A DNA stretch of 54,825 nucleotides from Bacteroidetes bacterium RIFCSPLOWO2_12_FULL_35_15 (GTDB lineage Bacteria; Bacteroidota; Bacteroidia; 2-12-FULL-35-15), in the NCBI GenBank assembly GCA_001769385.1, contig MEPB01000004.1, positions 1 through 54,825 of the forward strand, in the 5' to 3' direction. Below the pieces are notes generated by a model, which worked only from the letters and a program-made list of their open reading frames with translations, ran no database searches and was not told where the DNA came from. A program made the position numbers and the translations under genes. Below, piece by piece: positions 44,974 to 54,300 of this stretch. Each line of letters opens with the position of its first letter. Within the stretch, counting starts at the first letter, position 1.

Positions 44974-46398
44974 ATGAAAACACTTTATAAGTTTATTTTA
45001 AAATCCTATATCGGGCCATTTGTGATGACATTTTTCATCGCAATGTTTGTGTTTTTCATGATGTTCATCTTTAAATATATTGATGATTTTGTTGGCAAAG
45101 GATTAGGTTTTGCAGTATTGTCGAAATTGTTCTTTTATTTTTCACTTACCACTATTCCAATGGCCTTGCCGCTTGCAATATTGCTGTCCTCGCTTATGAC
45201 ATTTGGAAATTTGGGTGAACATTTAGAGTTAACTGCAATGAAAAGCGCTGGCTTATCCTTGCAAAAAATAATGACCCCTCTTATTATTACAACTTTTGGT
45301 TTTGCAATTGCTGCGTTTTATTTTTCAAATAATATTTTACCTTATACCAATTTAAAGGCTGGTTCATTATTATATGACGTTCGGGAATCGAAACCTGCAT
45401 TAATGTTTAAAGAAGGTATTTTTAATAATAGTATTGATGGGTTTAGTATCCGTATCGGGAAAAAAGCTTCGGATGGTAAAACATTAAAAAACATTATGAT
45501 CTATGATCACAGAGCAATGCAAGGAAACAACATTGTATTGGCTGCAAAAGAAGGAACAATGGAGCAAACCAATGATAAAATGTTTTTAGTTCTTACTTTA
45601 TTTGATGGAGTGAGTTATAAAGATATTACAGACAATTCGAAGGATGCCCAAACTCATCCTTTGATAAGAGATACATTTAAAGAGCGGATTATTCGATTTG
45701 ATCTTTCAGAATTTAAGATGTCAAGAACAAATGAAGATCTGTTTAAAAGCAATTACCAGATGCTTAATATTTCTCAACTAAATGAAGTTGTTGATACATT
45801 AGAAAAAAATAATACCAAACAAAAAAATGCTTTTACTTCCCAGCTTAAAAAAAACTTTTACTCAAAAACAACACGCATATTAACAGATATTGATTCAAAT
45901 AAAATTGTTTCAAATGATACGATTTTTTTTAATAAGCTTTCTAAATCACAACAACTGAGTGTAATTGAACATGCAACGAATGCAACCAGAAGCACAAAAA
46001 ATTATGTTGAATCCGTAGCCGGTGATTATATATCTCAGGAATTTTCATTGATAAGATACGAAGTAGAATGGCACAGGAAATTCACCCTTTCAATAGCATG
46101 CATTGTATTGTTTTTTATTGGCGCACCACTTGGTGCTATTATTCGTAAAGGAGGTTTAGGAATGCCGGTTGTGGTTTCTGTTGTGTTCTTTATTATTTTC
46201 CATGTTCTGTCAATTTCCGGTGAGAAACTGGCCAAAGAAGGTGAAATGCCTGCCTATCAAGGAATGTGGCTAGCAACAGTTGTTTTACTGCCTGTCGGAA
46301 TTTTTCTGACTTTCAAAGCCACATCGGATAGCACACTGTTCGACATTGATGCGTATATCAATCCGATCAAGAATTTATTTGTACGTAAAAAAGAATAG
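44974..46398 (+). CDS. LptF/LptG family lipopolysaccharide export permease
   Basis: 474 residues from ATG 44974. Six transmembrane helices in two groups of three (about 12-125 and 365-460) flank a long periplasmic beta-jellyroll region, the layout of LptF and LptG. Family marks: FILKSYIGPFVMTFFIAMFV, TTIPMALPLAILLSSLMTFG, NLGEHLELTAMKSAGLSLQK, then the C-terminal FFIGAPLGAIIRKGGLGMPV. It works with LptB to pull lipopolysaccharide out of the inner membrane. In Bacteroidota the two permeases are hard to tell apart by sequence, so no letter is given. Surrounded by glycan genes. Confidence 0.9.
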   Translation: MKTLYKFILKSYIGPFVMTFFIAMFVFFMMFIFKYIDDFVGKGLGFAVLSKLFFYFSLTTIPMALPLAILLSSLMTFGNLGEHLELTAMKSAGLSLQKIMTPLIITTFGFAIAAFYFSNNILPYTNLKAGSLLYDVRESKPALMFKEGIFNNSIDGFSIRIGKKASDGKTLKNIMIYDHRAMQGNNIVLAAKEGTMEQTNDKMFLVLTLFDGVSYKDITDNSKDAQTHPLIRDTFKERIIRFDLSEFKMSRTNEDLFKSNYQMLNISQLNEVVDTLEKNNTKQKNAFTSQLKKNFYSKTTRILTDIDSNKIVSNDTIFFNKLSKSQQLSVIEHATNATRSTKNYVESVAGDYISQEFSLIRYEVEWHRKFTLSIACIVLFFIGAPLGAIIRKGGLGMPVVVSVVFFIIFHVLSISGEKLAKEGEMPAYQGMWLATVVLLPVGIFLTFKATSDSTLFDIDAYINPIKNLFVRKKE

Positions 46399-46440
46399 AA
46401 GAATTTGGATTTAAGGATTTAAGGATTTAGGATTTAGAAC
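46399..46440. repeat. Short tandem GGATTTAA repeats
   Basis: About four imperfect GGATTTA(A) units. On the minus strand they encode the last residues (VLNPKSLNP) of the epimerase, so the end of that protein seems to derive from repeat expansion. Confidence 0.5.
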
Positions 46441-47406
46441 TTGTTCCTCATAATAAACCAATATATCTTTTAAGCTTCTTTCCAGGGAAAAAGAAATTTC
46501 CCAACCGGTATCCTGCCTTATCTTTTGATTGGAACCAATGATTATTTTATTGTCATTAGGGCGAACTAACTGTTGATTGATGTGGTGAGCAACATCCATA
46601 TCCAAAAGGGAGGTCATCATCTGAATGATCTCATTTAAGGATGTCCCTTTTCCGGTACACACATTGTAAATTTCTCCTTTTTTACCTTTTTTAAATAAAA
46701 GATAATATGCATATACCACATCTCTTACATCAACAAAATCCCGAATGATCGATGTGTCACCGGTAGTTAATTCTTTCACAGTTGAATTTAATTTCTTTAG
46801 TTCCACCAATTGTTTTGCAAAAGAAGATATAACAAAAATATCTTTTTGATGAGTGCCAATATGATTGAATGAACGGGTTAAAATAATATCCATTCCATAA
46901 CTATCAACATATACTTTGGATAACATTTCTTGTGATACTCTGGCAACAGCATAAGGGCTCAATGGTTTTAAATTATGATCTTCCTTTAATGGCAGATCAT
47001 CCGAACTCACATTGCCATATTCTTCTGATGAACCAATGGAAAGAATTCTACATTTAATTCCTGATAAACGAATAGTTTCAATTAAATTAAGAAAAATAGT
47101 AGTGTTGTTTGCAAAACTTTCAACAGGGTTTTTCCAGCTAAAAGCCACACTGCTATAGGATGCCAGATGCAAGACATAATTTGGTTTAAATGCACAAACA
47201 ATTTCTTCAACCTGAATTTTATTTAACAAATCGACTTTTTGAAAATCACATTTTAAGTGTTGAAATTGCCGGAAGCTGAAATCTGGTGTATTAATATCAA
47301 TTCCTAAGATCTGAGCCGAAATACAATTTGTTTCTAAATAATTCAAAAAATGCTGACTTACAAAACCGGAAAATCCGGTAATTAAATATTTTTCTGTAAC
47401 ACTCAT
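46411..47406 (-). CDS. NAD-dependent sugar epimerase/dehydratase (GDP-mannose dehydratase/reductase-like)
   Basis: 331 residues from ATG 47406; a TTG seven codons upstream is less likely. Extended SDR fold: ITGFSGFVSQHFLNYLE binds NAD(P), with serine at the last glycine position. HLASYSSVAFSWKNP, SIGSSEEYGN and the active site SPYAVARVSQ follow. The SDR triad Y-x3-K reads Y-x3-R here. RSFNHIGTHQKDIFVISSF and RDFVDVRDVV match the GDP-mannose 4,6-dehydratase / GDP-4-keto-6-deoxymannose reductase group. It probably makes a nucleotide sugar for surface glycans; the exact reaction is not certain. Confidence 0.82.
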   Translation of the reverse strand: MSVTEKYLITGFSGFVSQHFLNYLETNCISAQILGIDINTPDFSFRQFQHLKCDFQKVDLLNKIQVEEIVCAFKPNYVLHLASYSSVAFSWKNPVESFANNTTIFLNLIETIRLSGIKCRILSIGSSEEYGNVSSDDLPLKEDHNLKPLSPYAVARVSQEMLSKVYVDSYGMDIILTRSFNHIGTHQKDIFVISSFAKQLVELKKLNSTVKELTTGDTSIIRDFVDVRDVVYAYYLLFKKGKKGEIYNVCTGKGTSLNEIIQMMTSLLDMDVAHHINQQLVRPNDNKIIIGSNQKIRQDTGWEISFSLERSLKDILVYYEEQVLNPKSLNP

Positions 47407-47424
47407 ATTTTTTAGTTCTGCAAA

Positions 47425-47432
47425 CAAAAATA
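47425..47432 (-). promoter_or_regulatory. -7 box for the epimerase gene
   Basis: Minus-strand TATTTTTG, 18 bases before the ATG at 47406. A plus-strand TATATTTG box at 47483-47490 serves the divergent gene, so this 120-base gap has back-to-back promoters. Confidence 0.4.
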
Positions 47433-47482
47433 AGCATTCCTGTTAAATATAAAACGGCTAAATCAGGTTGAAAGCTATTTAG

Positions 47483-47490
47483 TATATTTG
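47483..47490 (+). promoter_or_regulatory. -7 box for the paired GT4 genes
   Basis: TATATTTG fits TAnnTTTG, about 38 bases before the ATG at 47529. The nearest TTG (47468-47470) is only 12 bases upstream, so the -33 element is weak. Confidence 0.45.
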
Positions 47491-47528
47491 CGCCCACTAA
47501 TCAGTAGTGATTTGTGATATAAAAACGT

Positions 47529-48731
47529 ATGAAAATTTTACAGATATGTAGCAAAATTCCTTTCCCGCCAAAAGATGGAGGAAGCATTGCTATGGACATT
47601 TTAACTCATGGGCTTATCGAATGTGGGAACGAAGTTAAAGTACTTGCTATTAATACGCCAAAACATTTTATTAATGAAGCGGATATTGATCAGGAGTATA
47701 AAAATAAAACTTCCTATCAGCTGGTATTTATTGATACTGCTGTAAAGCCACTTGCTGCATTTTTAAATTTATTTTCCGGAAAATCATATAATATCTCCCG
47801 GTTTTATTCTAAAGAATTTGAAAAAGTATTAATCGAACTTTTGTCCTCACAACAGTATGATGTTGTTCAGCTCGAAACCTTATGGGTTGCGCCTTATGTG
47901 GAAACAATCCGTAAACATTCAAAAGCAAAAATTGTTTTACGTTCGCAAAATGTGGAATATGCAATTTGGGAGCGATTAGCAGAAGCATCGGGTAATCCTT
48001 TGAAAAAAGCATATTTGAAATTGTTAGCAAAAAGGTTGAAAAAATATGAATTAGGAATGTTGAACAAATATGATGGAATTGCTACTATTACCGAATTGGA
48101 TGCTGTTTCATTTAAAAATTCAGGATGTAAAAGTCCGATAATTCATATTCCATTTGGGATAGACACAAAAAAATATAAAGCAGATACTTCAACAACAGAA
48201 TTCCCCTCTGTTTTTCATATTGGTGCAATGGATTGGATGCCGAATTCAGATGCCGTAAAATGGTTTTTAGAAAAAGTGTGGGAGAAAGTTCAAATTCAAC
48301 ATCCGAATGTAAAACTGTATCTTGCAGGTAGGAATATGCCGGACTGGATGAAACAGTTGAAAATAAAAAATATAGTGGTAGTAGGTGAAGTGGAGGATTC
48401 TCATAAATTCATAAATTCTAAATCAATTATGATCGTTCCGCTTACATCCGGTGGTGGCATGAGAGTTAAAATAATTGAAGGAATGGCATTAGGGAAAACA
48501 ATTATTTCTACAGCTGTTGGAGCAGAAGGAATAGATTATGAAAACAATAAAAACATCTTAATTGCGAATACTGAAACTGAATTTATAGAAGCATTAAATA
48601 AATGTATCTCTGATAGATCTTTTTCTGATAATATGGCTCAAAATGCAAAAAGTTTAGTTGAAAATAAATATGATAATCTGAAAATTTGTAAAAAATTATC
48701 CGATTTTTACCAAATATTAATTACCCGGTGA
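47529..48731 (+). CDS. GT4-family glycosyltransferase, first of a coupled pair
   Basis: 400 residues, GT-B fold. N-terminal half: MKILQICSKIPFPPKDGGSI, with QYDVVQLETLWVAPYVETIR and RSQNVEYAIWERLAEASGN. C-terminal half: VFHIGAMDWMPNSDAVKWFL, the donor-site IVPLTSGGGMRVKIIEGMAL and TIISTAVGAEGIDY. The pattern GSGxRxKxxE, here GGGMRVKIIE, is typical of the subgroup associated with exopolysaccharide and PEP-CTERM-like loci. The stop overlaps the next gene by 4 bases (GTGA), so the two are translationally coupled. Confidence 0.88.
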   Translation: MKILQICSKIPFPPKDGGSIAMDILTHGLIECGNEVKVLAINTPKHFINEADIDQEYKNKTSYQLVFIDTAVKPLAAFLNLFSGKSYNISRFYSKEFEKVLIELLSSQQYDVVQLETLWVAPYVETIRKHSKAKIVLRSQNVEYAIWERLAEASGNPLKKAYLKLLAKRLKKYELGMLNKYDGIATITELDAVSFKNSGCKSPIIHIPFGIDTKKYKADTSTTEFPSVFHIGAMDWMPNSDAVKWFLEKVWEKVQIQHPNVKLYLAGRNMPDWMKQLKIKNIVVVGEVEDSHKFINSKSIMIVPLTSGGGMRVKIIEGMALGKTIISTAVGAEGIDYENNKNILIANTETEFIEALNKCISDRSFSDNMAQNAKSLVENKYDNLKICKKLSDFYQILITR

Positions 48732-49894
48732 AACTATTTGTCATCTTATCACGTGTTCCCTATCCTCTTGAAAAAGGGGACAAGCTTCGTGCATTCAATC
48801 AACTAAAACAGCTTTCGAAAACAAATCAGATCATTTTATTTGCTTTGAACGATACTGAATTAGATGAGAATGCATTGGAAGAATTAAAAAAATATTGTGT
48901 GGCAATTTCTATTATGAAATTTTCAAAATTCACCATTTTCTTTAATCTTATACGGGCCTTTTTCTGTGGGATGCCTTTGCAGGTTGGTTATTTTTATTTC
49001 CGGAAGGCACAGAAAAAAATTGATGAATTGATAAAAAAACACAAGCCCGACCATATTTACTGTCAGTTGATCCGTACCGCAGAATATGCTAAATCACATG
49101 CATCTATTCCAAAAACTTTAGATTATATGGATGTCTTTTCAAAAGGAATGGAGCGTAGAATAAAGACCGATCCGTTTTATATGAAACCGATCTTAAGGAT
49201 GGAATACAAACGTTTATTGAAATACGAAAATAAAGTATTTACTTATTTTAATCACAAAACTATTATCTCTGAACAAGACAGAAATTTAATTCCTCATCCT
49301 AAAAAGCAAGAGATTAGTATTATCCCCAATGGTGTGGACACAGATTATTTCAAAGCCATTTCACATGAAAAAGAATACGAATTATTGTTCAATGGAAATA
49401 TGGATTATCCACCAAATGTTGAAAGTGTTGAATATTTAGTAAATAAAATTATGCCATTAGTTTGGACTAAAAAACCGGATGTCCGATTACTGATTTCAGG
49501 TGCATCGCCTAATAATAAAGTTCTGGCGCTTGCGTCAAAAAATGTAATTATCAGTGGCTGGGTTGATGATATCCGTGAAAATTTTGCGAAATCAAAAATC
49601 CTTGTTGCACCTATGCAAATTAGTATTGGCTTGCAAAATAAATTATTGGAAGCTATGGCAATGCAAGTCCCATGTGTTACATCTGCCCTTGCAAACAATG
49701 CATTAGGAGCCATCCATAACGAACAGATCATGGTTGCTGAAACACCTGAACAATATGCACACTATATTATTGAATTGCTTCAAGATAGTGCCAAAGCAAA
49801 AAAAATTGCAATGAATGGCTACCAATTTGTGATCAAAAACTTTAATTGGAAAAGTACCACCGCCTCGTTAGAACAATTGTTCAGAAAAAAATAA
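48728..49894 (+). CDS. GT4-family glycosyltransferase, second of a coupled pair
   Basis: 388 residues, starting at GTG inside the stop overlap with the previous gene. The start KLFVILSRVPYPLEKGDKLR and the middle IYCQLIRTAEYAK, LDYMDVFSKGMERR are characteristic of the EpsH1/PEP-CTERM-associated sugar transferase group. The donor half has LLFNGNMDYPPNVESVEYLV, ILVAPMQISIGLQNKLLEAM and PCVTSALANNALGA. Together with the first enzyme it probably builds two successive linkages of one glycan. The first acceptor and sugars are unknown. Confidence 0.88.
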   Translation: MKLFVILSRVPYPLEKGDKLRAFNQLKQLSKTNQIILFALNDTELDENALEELKKYCVAISIMKFSKFTIFFNLIRAFFCGMPLQVGYFYFRKAQKKIDELIKKHKPDHIYCQLIRTAEYAKSHASIPKTLDYMDVFSKGMERRIKTDPFYMKPILRMEYKRLLKYENKVFTYFNHKTIISEQDRNLIPHPKKQEISIIPNGVDTDYFKAISHEKEYELLFNGNMDYPPNVESVEYLVNKIMPLVWTKKPDVRLLISGASPNNKVLALASKNVIISGWVDDIRENFAKSKILVAPMQISIGLQNKLLEAMAMQVPCVTSALANNALGAIHNEQIMVAETPEQYAHYIIELLQDSAKAKKIAMNGYQFVIKNFNWKSTTASLEQLFRKK

Positions 49895-49916
49895 TCCCTT
49901 TGTCAATTCCGGTTAA

Positions 49917-50486
49917 ATGAAAATTTTAGTTTTCGATAATTACGACAGTTTTACATATAATTTAGTTCATTACCTTGAAATGCACACTGATTCCATCATT
50001 GAAGTGCATCGCAATGATAAAATAAGTTTGAAAAAAATTGAAGAATTTGATAAAATTGTACTTTCTCCCGGGCCGGGATTACCTTCTGATGCAGGAAATT
50101 TATTGGAAGTAATAAAAACATTTGCACCAACAAAAAGTATATTGGGTATTTGTCTGGGACAACAAGCTATTGTTGAAGCATTTGGTGGTTCATTAAAAAA
50201 TATGGATAAAGTTTTTCATGGCACTTCATCACCAATAAAAATAATTGATGATGATATATTATTTAAAAATATTCCCAAAAAAATAAATGTAGGCCGTTAT
50301 CATTCATGGGTAGCGAACAACGATGATTTTCCTAAAGAATTGGAAGTTCTGGCTATTGATGAATCAGGAGAAATAATGGCACTTCGTCATAAAACATATG
50401 ATATACGTGCTGTTCAGTTTCACCCGGAAAGTATTTTAACTGAACACGGATTGCAACTTATTAAAAACTGGGTACATCTTGAATAA
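49917..50486 (+). CDS. pabA: Glutamine amidotransferase subunit of aminodeoxychorismate/anthranilate synthase
   Basis: 189 residues, class I amidotransferase. It frees ammonia from glutamine for the chorismate-using partner. Catalytic triad visible: C79 in LGICLGQQAI, H169 and E171 in VQFHPES. VLSPGPGLPSDAGN and HGTSSPI also fit PabA/TrpG. No trpE, pabB or other trp gene is adjacent, so a role in folate synthesis (pabA) is somewhat more likely than tryptophan; the subunit may serve both. It overlaps the GNAT gene by 8 bases. Confidence 0.88.
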   Translation: MKILVFDNYDSFTYNLVHYLEMHTDSIIEVHRNDKISLKKIEEFDKIVLSPGPGLPSDAGNLLEVIKTFAPTKSILGICLGQQAIVEAFGGSLKNMDKVFHGTSSPIKIIDDDILFKNIPKKINVGRYHSWVANNDDFPKELEVLAIDESGEIMALRHKTYDIRAVQFHPESILTEHGLQLIKNWVHLE

Positions 50487-50973
50487 GAAACTTACATTTA
50501 AAAAAGCCGTGCAGGAAGATGTTGGTGTTATCGCTCAATTGGCTGATAGGATCTGGAAAAAACATTACATCACAATCATCTCCATGGAGCAAATAAATTA
50601 CATGCTTCAAAAAATGTATTCATCTGAAAGCCTTTTACAACAGATGAATGAAGGTCATCAGTTTACAATAGTATATAATTCAGAAACCCCAATAGGATAT
50701 TATTCATGGAGCACAAAGGATACTTCTGATTATTTTCTTCATAAGTTTTATATTGAATCAACCGAACAAGGAAAAGGTATCGGATCTGAGTTATTTGCAC
50801 ATTTATTAAAAGAAATTCCAAATGCCTCGACCATAGAATTGTTTGTAAACAGAATGAATTTTATTGCCATCAATTTTTATTTCAAAAAAGGATTTGTTAT
50901 AAAAAAAGTAGTCGATCAACATATTGGAGAAGGGTATTTTATGAATGATTTTGTGATGGTAAAACATTTATAG
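50479..50973 (+). CDS. GNAT-family N-acetyltransferase
   Basis: 164 residues, GNAT fold. Start LTFKKAVQEDVGVIAQLADR, typical of GNATs. The acetyl-CoA loop is in FYIESTEQGKGIGSELFAHL, and ATIELFVN.. FYFKKGFVI closes the fold. It starts at TTG inside the last codons of pabA. An alternative later start is less likely because it would cut the first strand. It probably acetylates an amine of a small molecule or protein; the substrate is unknown. Confidence 0.82.
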   Translation: MNKKLTFKKAVQEDVGVIAQLADRIWKKHYITIISMEQINYMLQKMYSSESLLQQMNEGHQFTIVYNSETPIGYYSWSTKDTSDYFLHKFYIESTEQGKGIGSELFAHLLKEIPNASTIELFVNRMNFIAINFYFKKGFVIKKVVDQHIGEGYFMNDFVMVKHL

Positions 50974-51305
50974 TATTCCCTTTTTATTAATACTCCGAGT
51001 TCGACTTTGAATGTTTTCAACATGTCGCCCCCAATAGGTATTTGTGTATGGCTGTCATCCTGGTTTTGTCGAAGGGTGCGGAAGGCTCTCACACATTTTT
51101 CGACAAACTCAACATAACAACAAGTTTGGTTTGGTCTTCGAGTGGGGTCGAGAATTCTGTCGGGAAAATTTTAAACTATAATATAGTTGGAATTGATCGT
51201 TGGATGAATCCAAAGCGGAATTGCACCACTGAATGCTAATTGTTGCCAAATATAAGTTTGATTAATTTTCATTAATTCGTACATTGTTCTCTTAATTATT
51301 ATAAA
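50974..51305. other. Gap upstream of the large T9SS protein
   Basis: 332 bases without a supported gene. The middle (51053-51119) is a dispersed palindrome. A 65-codon open frame across it is repeat-derived and not credible. Confidence 0.6.
51053..51119. repeat. Dispersed palindrome of the TTTGTCGAA family
   Basis: Arms near 51053-51074 and 51098-51119, less perfect than in the other copies. It shares CGACAAACTCAACAT and the loop outline GAAGG..GGAA..CACACA with the copy at 19022-19090. Confidence 0.65.
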
Positions 51306-54300
51306 ATGCTACGCAAACTAATCGCCCTATTGACATTTGTTTTCATGTTTTCTTCTGTTTCTTTTTCTCAAGATTGGGTAAAAAAAATGCAAGATCCAAA
51401 TGTGAACTTTTATGATGTTCAACAATCTTTCAATAACTATTGGAAAAAAGAAGAAAAAAAAGAGAAATTCAAAAGTTTTTTTAGTTTCAGTAACAATTCT
51501 GAAAAAGAAAATGAAGGATATATGATGTATAAACGATGGGAGCAATATATGGAGCCTCGCGTTTATCCTAGTGGTGATAGAAGTTTACTCAACAATGGAA
51601 GTGAAGAATTACACAAAATCATTAAAAGTCATGCGAATAAAAGTTCGCGAATGGTTGGCGGTAACTGGTCGCCAATGGGTGCATTTGATGTCCCGACAAA
51701 TGGAGGAGGAGCCGGAAGGTTAAATTGTATTGCGTTTGATCCTTTAAATTCTGATATTATTTGGGTTGGTGCTCCTGCCGGTGGCTTATGGAAATCTATT
51801 GATGCCGGATTAACCTGGTCAACTAATACTGATAATTTACCTACCCTTGGAGTGAATGATATAGCTATTGATCCAACAAATTCAAACATACTCTATATTG
51901 GAACAGGAGATCAGGATGCCAGTGATACATACGGTGTTGGTCTTTTAAAATCAATCGATGGCGGAGTAACATGGAACATCTCAGGATTAAATTGGAGGAT
52001 AGCTCAAGGAAGAAGCATTGGAAGAGTTTTGATCAACCCGAACGATCCTAACATGATATTTGCTGCTACAAGTACAGGTGTTTTTAAATCAATTGATGCA
52101 GGTGATACCTGGACAAGAGTTTTAAGTTCAGGAAATGTAAAAGATCTGGAATTAAAACCCGGTGATCCGTCTGTTGTTTATGCGGCATCATCTTCAGGTT
52201 TTTATAAATCAACAAATACAGGTTCCTCATTTACTTTGGTTTCTACTGCAGGAGGATTGCTTTCAAGCTCCTTGGTTAACCGTATGGCAATTGCCGTTAC
52301 TCCGGCTAATCCGGCATATGTTTATCTGTTGTATTCAGCAAGTTCTGATAGTGGTTTTAAAGGTTTATATCTTTCAACAAATTCCGGGACCTCTTTTGCA
52401 TTACAAACTGCTTCTCCTAATTTATTGGGTTATGATCCTGATGGAACGGATTCAGGAGGAAACGGTTGGTACACGCTTTCTATTGCTGCTTCGCCCAATG
52501 ATGCTAACGAAATTATGGTTGGTGGAGTAAACATCTGGAAATCATTTGATGCCGGGATGAGTTGGAACTGTATTGCACATTGGTATGGGGCTGCAGGTTT
52601 ACCTTATGTTCATGCTGATATTCATAATTTAGTATATCGCACTGATGGATCAGAAGCGTATGCTGCTTGTGATGGTGGTATTTATGTATCAGCAAACGGA
52701 GGGAATTCATGGCAAGATAAAAGCGATGGATTACAAATTGGTCAAATGTACCGTTTAGGGAATTCGGTTACAAATACAAATTTGGTTATTCAGGGATGGC
52801 AGGACAATGGTTGCAGTCTATATAATACAGGAGTATTTGATCGGGTACTTGGTGGTGATGGGATGGAATGTTTTATCGATTGGAGTAATCCTGCTTATAT
52901 GTATGGCGAATCTCAAAATGGTGCCCTGCAACGTTCTTCAAATGGTGGCTCAAGTTTTAATGATATTGTAAATAATATTTCTGAACCCGGAGAATGGATC
53001 ACACCATGGATGCAGGATCCAATTATCCCGGCAACCATTTATGCCGGTTTTGAAAATGTTTGGAAATCCACAAACAAAGGAAACTCCTGGACTCAAATTT
53101 CAACATTTAATTCCAGCGGTTTAACAATTCTGGAAGTAGCTGAATCCAATCCTCTTTATATTTATGCTGCTACAACATCTACTATTTTTAAAACCACCGA
53201 TGGTGGAGCATCATGGACAACAATTTCGTATCCTTCCGGTGGTAGTGGTGCTATTTCAGCCATTGAAATCTGTACAACCGATCCTGATAAAATTTGGCTG
53301 ACCCGTTCAGGGTATTCTGCCGGAATAAAAGTATATAAGTCTGTTGATGGTGGTGTTAGCTGGACAAATTTATCAGGAAATTTACCAAACATTCCGATGA
53401 ATTGTGTCCTTAATCAAACAGGAACAAATGATGGGATTTATGTTGGTACCGATATTGGCGTTTATTATATTGATAATGATCTAAGCTCATGGATGCCATT
53501 CTCAAATGGGTTACCAAATGTAATTATTGATGAATTGGAAATTCAGTATGGCAGCAACAAATTGCGGGCAGCAAGTTATGGTCGTGGGTTATGGCAAACA
53601 AACATTCATGATCCTTTATCCAATTTGCCTTTTGCAAATTTTGCAGGTGATACCTTGAGTGGATGCCCAGGGTTTAATGTGCAGTATTCCGATAGTACAA
53701 TTAATTCACCAACAGATTGGTATTGGACATTTCCGGGAGGAACGCCTTCTTCCTCTACCTTGCAAAACCCTATTGTTACTTACAATACTTCCGGAACCTA
53801 CTATAATGTAACGCTGGTTGTTACAAATTCATTCGGAACAGATTCAGTAACAAAATACAGTTACATTGCTGTTAGCCCGCAATCAAAACCGGTAGTAAGT
53901 TTAAATAAAAACGATACAATTTGCCAGGGACAATCTGTTTCATTATCAACAACCTTTGGCAGTTCCTATTTGTGGCATCCAACAAATCAAGCTTCAGTAT
54001 CAATAAATGTTAATGCAACAGGCTACCGTTTTGTAACAGTCACCGATGCTTTTGGTTGCGCTGTACCATCTGATACAGTAAAAATCTTTGTTGCACCATT
54101 GCCACTAACACCAATTATTACCTTGAGTAACGATACATTATTTTCAAGTTATTCCGGTGGGAACCAGTGGTATAATAATGGTGTTCTTATTCCGGGTGCA
54201 ACCGCTTCGTTTTATGTTTTGCCAACGTTTGGTTTAACGATTACCGTTCGTCAAACTGATATTGCCTCCGGTTGTTATTCGACTTCCTCCGCTTTTGTAG

